From Gammaproteobacteria bacterium (GTDB taxonomy: Bacteria > Pseudomonadota > Gammaproteobacteria > Pseudomonadales > Halieaceae), in contig JANSYN010000002.1 of assembly GCA_024742415.1 (NCBI GenBank), positions 62,001-126,000 on the forward strand: DNA of 64,000 nucleotides, read 5' to 3'. Positions 1-9,859 of the stretch are shown here, one piece after another. Within the stretch, counting starts at the first letter, position 1, and each line of letters starts with the position of its first letter. A model generated the notes under the pieces. The model had not been told where the DNA came from and made no database searches. It saw only the letters and a list, made by a program, of their open reading frames with translations. A program made the translations under genes and the position numbers.

Positions 1-324
1 CAACAAGGCGAGCTGAGTGAACGTACTGGCCGCAGCACACAGCGCGGTCATGCCACTCCATAGCGTGATCGAGATGGCAATGACGTTGCGGCGCGACCAG
101 CGATCAGCCAAACGTGCCACAGGAATGCCGAGCGTCGCGTAGAAAAGTGCAAAGGCAAACCCGGTGAGAAAACCCATGGCGGTATCACTGGCGCCGAATT
201 CTTCCTTGATCGGTTCCAACAGGATGGTCATCAACTGGCGGTCGACGTAGTTCAGAATGTACGTCAAAAACAGGATGAACAGCACATAGTTGCGATAACG
301 CGGGGTGGATCGAACGCTGGTCAC
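1..324 (-). CDS. MFS transporter, N-terminal part (spinster-like)
   Basis: This is the first 108 codons of an inner-membrane major facilitator transporter; the rest lies beyond the window edge. The frame is open from a GTG at 324 with AAAGGAAAG upstream. The first membrane helix (about residues 13-27) runs into NYVDRQ at 25-30. The loop between helices 2 and 3 carries ARLADRWSRRNV at about 70-81, the MFS motif-A region. NYVDRQ is typical of the spinster-like group of bacterial MFS proteins. The substrate cannot be told. It lies downstream of the AbgT gene on the same strand with a gap of 110 bases. Confidence 0.85.
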   Translation of the reverse strand, partial: MTSVRSTPRYRNYVLFILFLTYILNYVDRQLMTILLEPIKEEFGASDTAMGFLTGFAFALFYATLGIPVARLADRWSRRNVIAISITLWSGMTALCAAASTFTQLALL

Positions 325-381
325 GTGTGCTTTCCTTTTATTTTTTGAGCTGGCGATTCTAATACAGCAGCACACCCAGTA

Positions 382-413
382 AACCACGGGCAGGCGGTAA
401 AGCACCCGCGGTT
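382..413. terminator. Inverted repeat between AbgT and MFS genes, possible terminator
   Basis: AACCACGGG at 382-390 pairs with CCCGCGGTT at 405-413 with one mismatch (a G-U pair in RNA) around a 14-base loop. It lies 22 bases downstream of the AbgT stop codon on the minus strand. No T-run follows, so an intrinsic terminator is only one reading; a dyad binding site is another. Confidence 0.3.
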
Positions 414-434
414 TAATTCGGCACTGCCGCAGGA

Positions 435-2024
435 TCAGGGGATGGCAATCTCCGCGGGCGCGCCTGGCCCAAGGGGCAGTCCCAGGAACAGCCACAGCAT
501 GATCAGCGCCGTACCGACGCCAAGCATCCACAGTGAATAGGGAATCATCATGGCGGTGAGGCTGCCCAGGCCAAAATCCTTCTGCCAGCGCTGGGCAAAG
601 ACCAGCACCAGGGGAAAGTACACCATGAGCGGCGTAATAATATTGGTGGCGCTGTCGCCCACCCGATAGGCCGCCGTCGCGCCATCCGGGCTCACGCCCA
701 ACAGCATCAGCATGGGCACCAGTACCGGTGCCAGCAGTGCCCACTTGGCCGAGGCCGAGCCAACAAAGAGATTGAGCGCCGCCGAGAAGAGGACGATCAG
801 GCCCAGTACGACAGGCAGTGGCAAACTGCTTGCGCGAATCGCGTCGGCACCGTGCACCGCGGTAATCAGGCCCAGGTTCGACCAGCCAAACATGGCGACA
901 AAATGCGCCGCAAAGAAAGCCAACACCAGGTAGTAGCCCATATCCTTCATGGCATCGGACATCATGTCGACCAGGTCCTGGCTGCTCCTGATGGTGCCCG
1001 CCGCACGACCGTAGCTCCATCCGGCGAGCAGGAAGAGCACCAGGAAGGCCCCCACAAGGGATTTGAAAAACGGCGAAGCAACACTGTACCAGGCGGCGTC
1101 TTGCATCCCGGGGCCGTCATCCAGCAGCGGCGTACCCGGCCCGAACACCATGAGCGCCCAGGCGAAGGCCACCGCGAGTATTGCCCAACCGGCGTGTCGC
1201 AGGCCCTGGCGCTGCGCCGCAGTCAGTGCTGTATCAGTATTCTGGTAGGTGTCTACATCGGCCTGGTTGGCGGCACGCCAGGGGCCAATCCGCGGCTCGA
1301 TGATTTTGTCGGTGACGAACCAGATCACCGGCAGGTACACCAGCAACAGGGCAATGATGAACCACCAGTTGCCGGCGATGTTCATTGACCAGCCGGCCTC
1401 TATACCACCGGCGACATAAGCCGCTTCCGTGATACCAAAGAGCAAGGCGTCGAGCTGCCCTGGCGCAAAGTTCGCGGAAAACCCCCCCGATACCCCGGCA
1501 AAGCCGACGGCAATGCCCAGCAGCGGATTGCGCCCGGCCGCGGCAAAGATAATGGCAGCCAGGGGAATCACGACAACGTAGCCGGCGTCTGCGGCATGGT
1601 TGGACAGCATTGCAATCAACGCAACAAAGGGCGTGAGCAGGTGTGTGGGAGCGTTACCCAATGCTGCGCGGATGGCGCTGGAAAACAACCCGGAGCGCTC
1701 GGCAACCCCGGCGCCAAGCATGACCACCAACACATAGCCCAGCGGGTGGAAGTGTGTGAATGTCTGTGGCATCTCTACCCACAGGCGCTGTATATTGCCT
1801 GCGCTGAGCAAACTCACCGCATGCTCGACGCGCGGGTTGCCGGCGGCGTCCAACTGCGTAGGGTGCACCGCGGACAGGTCAAAGACATCGCACAGCACCG
1901 AGACCGCGATCAGCCCCAGCGTCAGGTAGAAAAAGATAAACACCGGGTCAGGCAGCCGGTTGCCCGTGCGTTCAATCCAGCCCAAAAATCGGTTGGACGC
2001 TGTTGCTGGGGCCGGCTGTGTCAT
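435..2024 (-). CDS. AbgT family transporter
   Basis: A 529-residue polytopic inner-membrane protein of the AbgT family, whose known members import p-aminobenzoyl-glutamate or export sulfonamide-like antimetabolites using the ion gradient. The length is close to that of the E. coli protein. The N-terminus (WIERTGNRLPDPVFIF), the central LSNHAADAGYVVVIPL segment and the C-terminal YRVGDSATNIITPLM segment are family-like. Many hydrophobic helices span the protein. The ATG at 2024 follows AAGGGATGACAG, a reasonable ribosome site. It sits between two other transporters on the same strand. Family assignment is firm; the substrate is not. Confidence 0.93.
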   Translation of the reverse strand: MTQPAPATASNRFLGWIERTGNRLPDPVFIFFYLTLGLIAVSVLCDVFDLSAVHPTQLDAAGNPRVEHAVSLLSAGNIQRLWVEMPQTFTHFHPLGYVLVVMLGAGVAERSGLFSSAIRAALGNAPTHLLTPFVALIAMLSNHAADAGYVVVIPLAAIIFAAAGRNPLLGIAVGFAGVSGGFSANFAPGQLDALLFGITEAAYVAGGIEAGWSMNIAGNWWFIIALLLVYLPVIWFVTDKIIEPRIGPWRAANQADVDTYQNTDTALTAAQRQGLRHAGWAILAVAFAWALMVFGPGTPLLDDGPGMQDAAWYSVASPFFKSLVGAFLVLFLLAGWSYGRAAGTIRSSQDLVDMMSDAMKDMGYYLVLAFFAAHFVAMFGWSNLGLITAVHGADAIRASSLPLPVVLGLIVLFSAALNLFVGSASAKWALLAPVLVPMLMLLGVSPDGATAAYRVGDSATNIITPLMVYFPLVLVFAQRWQKDFGLGSLTAMMIPYSLWMLGVGTALIMLWLFLGLPLGPGAPAEIAIP

Positions 2025-2240
2025 CTGTCATCCCTTGGTGATTACGCAGTCAGTTTACCTGAGTTACCTCCGGCGGCGAACTCACGTACTGCGCGTGCGT
2101 GCGTGTCGCAAAAGTCGCAGGTACTGCGCAGTCGACCCACGGGCGCGGTTCAATACGTGCAGCGCAGGGGCCGCACACGCCAGATGCGCTGCGCCGCATC
2201 TAACTGTAGTACAGCCTGTATTGCACGAGCTATGCCGATG

Positions 2241-3665
2241 CTAGGCCGACACACGCCGCTGGCGCAGTTCGACCTGAATCTTTTCCATTTGCTCTTTACT
2301 GAAGCGGAACTTGTGCGCGTAGTACAGGGCAACGAGCAAGGACGGTAGCGTGATTAGCAGCACGGCCCACATCAAGCCGGCAAGCACCGGACCGGCAACC
2401 TCTCCGGGCGGATCCATGCGCGTGAGGCCAATAACATCCAGCACAATGCCGCCATACAACGGGCCGACCAGGGTTGATAGCTTCACGATGAACGTCATCA
2501 CGGCAAAAAAGCCCCCTTCCTTGCGTTCGCCCTGCTCGAGCTCGTGCTGGTCGGTGATGTCTGCCACGATGGACATTCCACTGACCGAACGCAGGAAGAA
2601 AAAGAACATAAAAATTGTGCTGCTAAGCAGGTTCAGATAAAGAATGGCCGCGCTGCCATTTGGCGGCAACATCCCAGCGAGCTTCAGGGGAAGCAGCCAC
2701 ACGCTGTTTAGCAGCATGCCCCAGAGAGCCAAACGCAACAGCTGTGGCTTCTGCCAGCGGGCACTGAGCGGCTTCAGTACCAGCACAACCAGAAGAACCC
2801 CGAGCAGGCCAGGCAGCGCCAATGTCAAGGCGACCTCATCGGCGGAAAATTCGAACACGTAGGTCAGGACCATCACGTTGAGCGTAGAGAAGCTTCCCCA
2901 ACCAACGGCAGAGGCGATCTCGTAACCCAGCAGGGTGCGAAACATCCTGTTGCTGAAGGTCTGGCGCAAATCTTCCAGGTAGTGCGCAAGGCGCGGCAGG
3001 GTATTTCGCACGCCGCTTGCGTCTGGCAGGCTGGTAAGGTGCCGCGTGCCCATAACAGACACAAAACTCAGAATCATCACGAGGGCGGCAGACATCACAC
3101 CATAGAGGGGATAGTTCTCCCGTGAAAAACGCCCGTCGACGCCTTCGACAGTATTGAACACCAGTGTCAATGCGACGGCCGGCAACAGCAGGGCAAACAG
3201 GAACATCGCACCCAGGCGCATGGCCATCAACTGACTACGTTCCTGGTAATCGCTGGACAACTCCGCACAAAGTGCCAGGTGCGGGATCGAGAATGATGTG
3301 GTGAAAGTACGCACCCAGAAAGACCAGAACAGCAACCAGAACGCCAGCAGCGCGGCGGAGTCAACCACGACGTCCGGGGGTGCAAACAGCCCCACAAAAC
3401 CGATCGCCAGCGGCACCGTGCTGTACACCATAAACGGGTGGCGTCGGCCATAGCGGCTGCGGAACCTGTCGGACCAGCTACCAATCAATGGGTCTGATAT
3501 CCCGTCCCAGACCAGGCTCAGCGCAATGATTGCCCCGGTTACCGCGCCTGAAAGGCCCAGCACCTGCGTGTAGAACAGCAGGATAAAGATGGCGTAAGCG
3601 GATTCCTTGATGGCGTAGACGCCACCACCCAGGCCATAGGACAGCTTTGTAGGCGTGTTAATCAT
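2241..3665 (-). CDS. GPH-type MFS transporter
   Basis: A 474-residue membrane transporter of the glycoside-pentoside-hexuronide:cation symporter type, within the MFS. The N-terminus LSYGLGGGVYAIKES, then DGISDPLIGSWSDR and GRRHPFMVYS, are the characteristic helix 1-3 features of this family, and about twelve helices follow. The frame is open upstream to 3788 through a Cys-rich stretch that does not look like protein, so the ATG at 3665 is preferred; its ribosome site is weak. Family members carry sugars or sugar-like solutes, and related proteins in marine bacteria carry other organic compounds, so the substrate is open. Confidence 0.88.
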   Translation of the reverse strand: MINTPTKLSYGLGGGVYAIKESAYAIFILLFYTQVLGLSGAVTGAIIALSLVWDGISDPLIGSWSDRFRSRYGRRHPFMVYSTVPLAIGFVGLFAPPDVVVDSAALLAFWLLFWSFWVRTFTTSFSIPHLALCAELSSDYQERSQLMAMRLGAMFLFALLLPAVALTLVFNTVEGVDGRFSRENYPLYGVMSAALVMILSFVSVMGTRHLTSLPDASGVRNTLPRLAHYLEDLRQTFSNRMFRTLLGYEIASAVGWGSFSTLNVMVLTYVFEFSADEVALTLALPGLLGVLLVVLVLKPLSARWQKPQLLRLALWGMLLNSVWLLPLKLAGMLPPNGSAAILYLNLLSSTIFMFFFFLRSVSGMSIVADITDQHELEQGERKEGGFFAVMTFIVKLSTLVGPLYGGIVLDVIGLTRMDPPGEVAGPVLAGLMWAVLLITLPSLLVALYYAHKFRFSKEQMEKIQVELRQRRVSA

Positions 3666-4049
3666 CGCGTTGAACACGTGAAGGCCGTTCGACCCCTGGC
3701 ACAGGCATTGCGGTTTATCCGAGTCGTCTAAGTACTGCGCACACAAGTTAACCCTGCTGCAACACACAAGACCAGAGCGCTGGTGCAAATAGCTGCGATT
3801 TGGCCCGCTAACAACACAATGACCAGGCTCCGTCGATTTTTACCCCTCGCTTGCCTTGCCTGCGCGGCGCGAGCGAGCCCAACACGGTGCTGGCGCGGGT
3901 AAGAGCGCCGCGCTCGGACGCGAAGCGCGAGCATCTTCGGCCGGGTGCCGTGCGCGCAACGCATGTTGATCCTGCCGCGTAAAAAATCCGCTCGTTAGAT
4001 TCCCGCATATTTCCTATACTTGCCCCCCCTCCCTCCCAAGGCCTATCCC
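3666..4049. other. Divergent intergenic region, GPH transporter / helicase
   Basis: This 384-base region separates the divergent transporter and helicase genes. It holds a 9-base perfect inverted repeat, GCGCGGCGC at 3862-3870 and GCGCCGCGC at 3905-3913, around a 34-base GC-rich loop. A TATACT box at 4015-4020 lies 29 bases before the helicase ATG. Open frames here on the minus strand are Arg-rich and look non-coding. Confidence 0.5.
4015..4020 (+). promoter_or_regulatory. Candidate -10 box for the DEAD-box helicase gene
   Basis: TATACT matches the sigma-70 -10 consensus at five of six positions. At 17 bases upstream is TCGTTA (3992-3997), only three of six for the -35. The spacing to the ATG at 4050 would give a leader of about 22 bases. 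Support is positional and weak. Confidence 0.3.
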
Positions 4050-5864
4050 ATGTCGACAGATCACACTGTCACCCGTTTCTCACAGTTGGAGCTGCCCCCT
4101 GCCCTGCACAAGGCGCTGGCCGATGTCGGCTATGAGACCCCCTCGGCCATTCAGGCAATGACCATTCCCGCGCTGCTGGCCGGCACAGACCTGGTAGGGC
4201 AGGCACAGACCGGCACCGGCAAAACGGCGGCTTTTGCGCTGCCCGCCCTGGCCAGGCTGGACATCAAGCAGAAAGCTCCGCAGGTGCTGGTTCTGGCGCC
4301 TACCCGTGAACTGGCGATCCAGGTTGCAGAAGCATTCCAGAAATACGCCACACACATGCAGGGCTTTCACGTTCTTCCCATTTACGGCGGCTCAGACATG
4401 CGCACCCAACTGCGCCAGCTACAGCGTGGCGTACACGTGATCGTGGGCACTCCGGGGCGCGTGATGGACCACATGCGGCGCGGCTCACTGGACCTGTCCG
4501 TGCTGCGCACCCTGGTACTGGATGAAGCAGACGAAATGCTGCGCATGGGTTTTATCGATGACGTCGAGTGGATTCTTGAACAAACACCGGTAAAGCGCCA
4601 GATTGCGTTGTTCTCCGCCACCATGCCTGACGCCATCCGGCGCATTGCCAAGCACCACCTGAACAACCCGCAGGAAGTGACGATCAAGGTCACCGCCGTT
4701 GCCAACAAGGCCATTCGCCAGCGCGTCTGGATGCTCGCCGGTGCCAACAAGCTCGATGCCCTGACACGCATTCTGGAGGTGGAAGAGTTCGATGGAGTGA
4801 TCGTGTTTGTTCGCACGCGCATTGCCACCGTCGAACTGGCAGAAAAACTCGCCGCCCGCGGCTACTCCACCGCCGCGCTCAACGGCGACATTCCCCAGCA
4901 ACAGCGCGAAAAAACCATCGACAGCCTGAAGAAGGGCCGCCTGGACATTCTCGTTGCCACCGACGTGGCCGCGCGGGGTCTGGACGTTGAGCGCATCAGT
5001 CACGTGATCAACTATGACATTCCCTACGATGTTGAAGCCTATGTGCACCGCATTGGTCGCACCGGTCGTGCCGGCCGCACGGGCGACGCGATCCTGTTTG
5101 CGGCCAGCCGCGAGCGGCGACTGCTGCGCGCTATCGAAAAAGCCACCGGCAATACCCTCGAGAAGATGACACTGCCCACCGCAGATGAAGTCAGTGACAA
5201 ACGGGCCGAGCGCTTCAAGGAAAGAATCACCGCAACGCTGGACACCCGCGACCTTGCGCGCTTTCGCACGGTGGTTGAACAGTACCAGCATGAGCATGAC
5301 GTGCCCGTGATAGAGATCGCAGCAGCGCTAGCGGTCATGGCCCAGGGCAAGCAATCGCTGGTAGCCACAGACATCAGGGAAACAAAACCCAAAGGGAGAC
5401 AAGCACGTGCTGACCAACCCGCTAAAGACAGGGGTAAACGCAACACCGGGCACGATGCAGCACCAGGCAGCGCGGCCTCACCGCGAGGCTCTGCACATGA
5501 TCGCGCCGTAGAGAAGCCGCAGCCCTCATCCCGGGCCCGGAAGCCGGCGATTGCCACAGACGATATCGGCATGGAGCGTTTTCGTATTGAAGTGGGCCGC
5601 GTGCATGGTGTGCAACCGGGCAATATTGTCGGCGCAATCGCCAACGAGGCAGAGATTGACGCACAGTACATTGGTCGCATTGATATTCAGGAGGACCACA
5701 GCCTGATCGACCTGCCAGAAGGCATGCCCAGGGAGGTATTCAAGCAGCTGCGCAACGTCTGGGTCAGCGGGCAGAAGCTGCAGATCAGCAGGCTCGACAA
5801 GGGCAAGCCCGCGGGCAAAACGAACGCCGGCAAGAAGCGGCGACCAAAGCCGGATATGCAGTGA
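4050..5864 (+). CDS. deaD: ATP-dependent DEAD-box RNA helicase (DeaD/CsdA type)
   Basis: A 604-residue cytoplasmic RNA helicase. Visible motifs: Q-motif region near 30-36, AQTGTGKT at 52-59, PTRELAIQ, TPGR, DEAD at 158-161, SAT, and ATDVAARGLD and HRIGRTGRAGR in the second RecA domain. A charged linker (about 440-510) leads to a DbpA-type RNA-binding domain at about 515-590 (IEVGRVHGVQPGNIVGAIA). This order is that of DeaD/CsdA proteins, which act in ribosome assembly, mRNA decay and cold adaptation. An ATG at 4020 would add a Pro-rich MPPLPPKAYP; the ATG at 4050 gives the normal N-terminus. The ABC exporter gene starts six bases after the stop. Confidence 0.95.
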   Translation: MSTDHTVTRFSQLELPPALHKALADVGYETPSAIQAMTIPALLAGTDLVGQAQTGTGKTAAFALPALARLDIKQKAPQVLVLAPTRELAIQVAEAFQKYATHMQGFHVLPIYGGSDMRTQLRQLQRGVHVIVGTPGRVMDHMRRGSLDLSVLRTLVLDEADEMLRMGFIDDVEWILEQTPVKRQIALFSATMPDAIRRIAKHHLNNPQEVTIKVTAVANKAIRQRVWMLAGANKLDALTRILEVEEFDGVIVFVRTRIATVELAEKLAARGYSTAALNGDIPQQQREKTIDSLKKGRLDILVATDVAARGLDVERISHVINYDIPYDVEAYVHRIGRTGRAGRTGDAILFAASRERRLLRAIEKATGNTLEKMTLPTADEVSDKRAERFKERITATLDTRDLARFRTVVEQYQHEHDVPVIEIAAALAVMAQGKQSLVATDIRETKPKGRQARADQPAKDRGKRNTGHDAAPGSAASPRGSAHDRAVEKPQPSSRARKPAIATDDIGMERFRIEVGRVHGVQPGNIVGAIANEAEIDAQYIGRIDIQEDHSLIDLPEGMPREVFKQLRNVWVSGQKLQISRLDKGKPAGKTNAGKKRRPKPDMQ

Positions 5865-5870
5865 TCACCC

Positions 5871-7658
5871 ATGCGCCACGGTAATTTCGAACAGCAACCC
5901 GACGCACCCTTCAACTGGCGCATTATTGCGCAGCTGGTGCCCTACCTGCGTGATTCCCGCGGTCGCGTCGGCATTGCCATAATCTGTCTGCTGCTAGCCA
6001 AGGGCGCTATCCTGGTTATTCCCTTCCTGCTCAAGCATTTGGTGGATTCGCTGGAGAGCGGCTCAGCCGCCACGCTGGGCTCATCGGTATTGCTGGGGTT
6101 GGTGCTGGCGTATGGCGCGGCCCGTTTTTCCAATGTGCTGTTTTCAGAGCTGCGCGATACCGTGTTCGGGCGCGTTACAGAGCGGGCCATGCGCCAGATC
6201 GGTCTGCAGGTGTTTCGGCACGTGCACGCGCTTGATCTTGAGTACCACCTCAACCGGCGCACCGGCGGGCTGGCCCGGGACATAGAGCGCGGCACTACCG
6301 GTATCAGCTTCCTGCTGCGCTTCTTTGTATTCAACATTGCACCGACACTGCTTGAGATTGCCGCCGTGGCCGCCATCCTGCTGTTTAACTACGGTGTGAG
6401 CTTTGCAGCCATCACAGTGATCTCGGTGTTTTGCTATGGCCTGTTTTCACTGCGCGCCACGCAATGGCGCACCGAGTTTGTGCGGGAAGTGAACGCAGCC
6501 GATTCCAGCAGTAACACCCGCGCCGTGGACAGCCTGCTCAACTTTGAAACGGTCAAGTACTTCACCAATGAAGAATTCGAGGCGCAGCGCTACGACAGTG
6601 AGCTGCAGAAGCTGGAAGTCGCACGACGGAAAAATCGCCTCTCGTTGTTTGGCCTTAATGGCGGCCAGGCCCTGATCATTGCGATTTCGCAGACCAGCAT
6701 GATCGGCCTTGCCGCCTGGCAGGTACGCGATGGCTCGCTGACGCTGGGCGATTTTATTCTCATCAACCAGTTTATGATCCAGTTATTCATGCCGTTGGGG
6801 TTTCTCGGTTTTGTTTTTCGCGAGATCAAGGGCTCAATGGCAAATATTGAGAAGATGTTTGAATTGCTGGCGCTCAAGCCCACGGTGATAGATACACCTG
6901 AGGCGTCGGACCTTGGCGTGCGACATGGCGAAATCGTTTTCGAAGACCTGCGCTTTTCCTACCACGAAGACCGTGAAATTCTGCAGGGCGTTGCGTTTGC
7001 GATTGCACCGGGACAGAAAGTCGCCGTAGTAGGCGATAGCGGCGCGGGCAAATCCACCCTGGTAAAACTGTTGTTTCGTTTCTACGACCCGAAGGCCGGC
7101 CGCATACTCATCGACGGGCAAGACATACGCCATGTCAGCCAGACATCACTGCGGCGTGCGATTGGCATCGTGCCGCAAGATACCGTGCTGTTTAATGACA
7201 GCATCTTCGAGAACGTGCGCTACGGTAATCCACAGGCGAGTGACGCAGAGGTGAACGAGGCCATCAAACTGGCGCACCTGGACGCCTTTATCAGCAGCCT
7301 GCCACAGGGCAGCGCGACCATGGTTGGCGAGCGCGGCCTGAAACTCTCTGGCGGCGAGCGCCAGCGGGTGTCTATTGCACGCACTATTTTGAAACGCCCG
7401 CCGATTCTGGTGTTCGATGAAGCCACCTCGTCGCTGGACAGCAACTCGGAGCAGGCGATTCTCACCGCGCTGGGGGAGATTTCACGCAATCATACCAGCC
7501 TGGTAATCGCACACCGCCTGTCAACGGTGATCGACGCACACAGCATCGTTGTTTTGCACAATGGCAGCGTCGCAGAACAGGGCACCCACAGCGAACTGCT
7601 GGCGCTGGGTGGGCACTATGCGCAGCTGTGGCAGGTACAGCAGCAACAAAGCCAGTAA
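5871..7658 (+). CDS. ABC exporter, Atm1/HMT1-type half-transporter
   Basis: A 595-residue fusion of a six-helix exporter membrane domain (about 20-330) and an ATPase domain. Walker A GDSGAGKST is at 388-396, signature LSGGERQ at 492-498, and Walker B ILVFDE ends at E517. The TM domain, including the SNVLFSELRDTVFGRV and YFTNEEFEAQRYD segments, resembles the mitochondrial Atm1/bacterial NaAtm1 group, which exports glutathione-linked or metal-glutathione compounds. It works as a homodimer in the inner membrane. The ATG follows the helicase stop by six bases, so the genes are probably co-transcribed, though no functional link is obvious. Confidence 0.92.
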   Translation: MRHGNFEQQPDAPFNWRIIAQLVPYLRDSRGRVGIAIICLLLAKGAILVIPFLLKHLVDSLESGSAATLGSSVLLGLVLAYGAARFSNVLFSELRDTVFGRVTERAMRQIGLQVFRHVHALDLEYHLNRRTGGLARDIERGTTGISFLLRFFVFNIAPTLLEIAAVAAILLFNYGVSFAAITVISVFCYGLFSLRATQWRTEFVREVNAADSSSNTRAVDSLLNFETVKYFTNEEFEAQRYDSELQKLEVARRKNRLSLFGLNGGQALIIAISQTSMIGLAAWQVRDGSLTLGDFILINQFMIQLFMPLGFLGFVFREIKGSMANIEKMFELLALKPTVIDTPEASDLGVRHGEIVFEDLRFSYHEDREILQGVAFAIAPGQKVAVVGDSGAGKSTLVKLLFRFYDPKAGRILIDGQDIRHVSQTSLRRAIGIVPQDTVLFNDSIFENVRYGNPQASDAEVNEAIKLAHLDAFISSLPQGSATMVGERGLKLSGGERQRVSIARTILKRPPILVFDEATSSLDSNSEQAILTALGEISRNHTSLVIAHRLSTVIDAHSIVVLHNGSVAEQGTHSELLALGGHYAQLWQVQQQQSQ

Positions 7659-7732
7659 CCGCGACAGCCACTGTGCATGCCACGGCCGTAGGCGGATGGT
7701 GCAGCGTTCTGTGCATGGTGGGCAGCGGGCGA

Positions 7733-9754
7733 TTATTCCGGTAGCGTTTGACGCAGATCAGCAACGAAGACCGGCGCCAGGGTAAGCGAACCGAACAACG
7801 ACAGGTGATCGCCGTCCTCGTACATCAGGCGCCCGTCGCGCAGCAGCGGGCAGCGGCCGTTGTCGCAAAGATGGGGTTGAATCGCCAGGTAGTCCATCGT
7901 CGCGGCAGCCTCGTCCACTATGCTGCGAAAGAGCCGTGCATAGCCATCCTGCGGGGGCCTGTAAGCCTTGTCGGTATCCGGTGGCGTGCCCAGCCAGCCC
8001 TGGCGCACAAAGTGGTTGGCCACAGACTTGCCAAACTGCCTGCCCACCTCGGGCACGTCTTCAACCAACACCAGGGTGCGGCCCGGCAACGCCGCGCTGG
8101 TGCGCTGCAGCCCGCGACGGAAAACGGCCGCGTTCTCCTGCGCAGAGCGCCGCGTGGTAAGGTCATCCATGATCATAAAATGACTGTTGTCATACCCAAA
8201 GCCCATCAGCGGGACCCGCCAGTAGCCTGCCAGATACACCCGTGAAATTGCAGGATGCGCATCGAGATAGCGGGCGGCGGCAGCGTTGAACTCACGACAC
8301 TCGGTCTTGCCCGATCGATACACGCCCAGCAGCGGACGACAACCCGAACCCTGCAGTAGCACGCCAGAAACTCCCAACGTACTGGCCGCCTGGTGCAGCG
8401 CAGGTGCGAGCGCGTTTGCGTGGGAGTCTCCCCAGAGTGCAAAGCTTGGCGCCGCGTCAGCAGCGCCAAGCTGACACAGCCTAGTGCCAAACTGCGTGCC
8501 CTCAACCAGTGCAACACAGTTGTCGGGGATGCCGCTATCGGCAGGTTCGCCGGCAGCGGCCCAGGCGGCGGCGGGTACGCGACCGGGCGCACCTCCAGCA
8601 AGCAGCACTGTTCCCAGTGCGACAGCGACAATCGCCGCCAGCGCGGCCAGTTCCTTGAGGCTAGCGGCGGGCCGTTTACGGTTACCGCGCAGACGGTAGC
8701 GCTCTTCCACCAGGTGATAGGTCAGCGTGGCCGCCAGTAGCGAAAACGCGATCACCGCCAATGGCACCCAGTCGCTGGCAGGCCAGCGCAGCTTTGCGTA
8801 CACGGCGACAGGCCAGTGCCAGAGATACAGGGAGTACGAAATCTTGCCGATAGCCACGGGCAGCCTGCTTGCCAGCGCTTGCCCTGCCCAGGTTCCCGGT
8901 TGCCTGGTCGCATAAATAATCAGCGCGGCGCCCAACACAGGGTACAGGGCATTGACGCCGGGAAAGGCTGAGCTTTCGTTGAGCAGGAACATGGGCGCAA
9001 CGCACAGCGCGACGCCTGCTAACGACAGCGCCTGGGCCAGGTGACGATGCCGGGGGGCGTGCGACAACAGCGGCGCGCGTTGCAACAACGGCACCAGCAG
9101 CACACCGGCCAGCAACTCCCAGGCGCGCGCGGGTAGCATGTAGAACGAAAACTTTGGGTCCGTGGGCATGAACGCCAGGTTGCAGTAGAACGACAGCACG
9201 GCAAGCACGGCAATCAGCATTGCCATTGGCGCGGCGCGCAGCTTGTGCACCAGCAGCAACAGGAAGGGGAGAAAAATATAGAACTGTTCTTCAATCCCCA
9301 GGGACCAGGTGTGCAGCAGCGGCTGTGTGGAAATGTCCAGGCCAAAATAGGTGCTGGCCTCGGCCCAGAAATAGATATTAGGCATAAATGTCAGCGCAGC
9401 AAGGGTTGACTTGGCCAGCGCTGCGTACTCATCCGGCAGCAAGACCAGGTAGCCGACTGCCAGCGTGAATAGCAACACCACAAGCAAGGCAGGAACGATG
9501 CGGCGAATGCGCCGTTGGTAGAAGTTACGAAACGTGAAGCGATCGGCGGCGATGTCGCCCATGATAATCGAGCCGATCAAGTAGCCGGAGATCACGAAGA
9601 AGATATCAACCCCGATAAACCCACCGGGAATCCAGTGGAAGCCGGCATGGAAAAACACAATGGGCAGCACAGCGACCGCGCGCAGGCCGTCTATTTCCGG
9701 TCGGTAATTCACTGGACGCAGCCGCGCAGTATCATCTGGCGATGACTGCCACAC
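7733..9754 (-). CDS. Acyltransferase-3 / SGNH O-acetyltransferase
   Basis: A 673-residue inner-membrane protein. The first 360 residues form the acyltransferase-3 multi-helix domain (YRPEIDGLRAVAV at about 17-29; LHTWSLGIEEQFY at about 147-159). After a last helix near 370-390 comes an SGNH domain with GDSHA at 442-446 and a C-terminal DGDHLS carrying the Asp-His pair. This OafA/OatA-like layout acetylates surface polysaccharides. The frame opens at a GTG at 9754; a second GTG at 9712 gives the more usual MNYRPEIDGLR start. Neither has a good ribosome site. Not in an evident operon; the acceptor glycan is unknown. Confidence 0.92.
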   Translation of the reverse strand: MWQSSPDDTARLRPVNYRPEIDGLRAVAVLPIVFFHAGFHWIPGGFIGVDIFFVISGYLIGSIIMGDIAADRFTFRNFYQRRIRRIVPALLVVLLFTLAVGYLVLLPDEYAALAKSTLAALTFMPNIYFWAEASTYFGLDISTQPLLHTWSLGIEEQFYIFLPFLLLLVHKLRAAPMAMLIAVLAVLSFYCNLAFMPTDPKFSFYMLPARAWELLAGVLLVPLLQRAPLLSHAPRHRHLAQALSLAGVALCVAPMFLLNESSAFPGVNALYPVLGAALIIYATRQPGTWAGQALASRLPVAIGKISYSLYLWHWPVAVYAKLRWPASDWVPLAVIAFSLLAATLTYHLVEERYRLRGNRKRPAASLKELAALAAIVAVALGTVLLAGGAPGRVPAAAWAAAGEPADSGIPDNCVALVEGTQFGTRLCQLGAADAAPSFALWGDSHANALAPALHQAASTLGVSGVLLQGSGCRPLLGVYRSGKTECREFNAAAARYLDAHPAISRVYLAGYWRVPLMGFGYDNSHFMIMDDLTTRRSAQENAAVFRRGLQRTSAALPGRTLVLVEDVPEVGRQFGKSVANHFVRQGWLGTPPDTDKAYRPPQDGYARLFRSIVDEAAATMDYLAIQPHLCDNGRCPLLRDGRLMYEDGDHLSLFGSLTLAPVFVADLRQTLPE

Positions 9755-9859
9755 CGCGAAAGCAGCAGCGTCTCAATAAGACTGATGGACTGAGTGACTG
9801 ACGACCATCTCCTGAAAATGCCCGCGACTCGTGGCGTGGTTGAGGGACATGCCCAGTGG

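Noticed and set aside
3728-4008. Overlapping Arg-rich minus-strand frames upstream of the helicase
   Set aside because: Composition is that of GC-rich non-coding DNA and there is no start signal.
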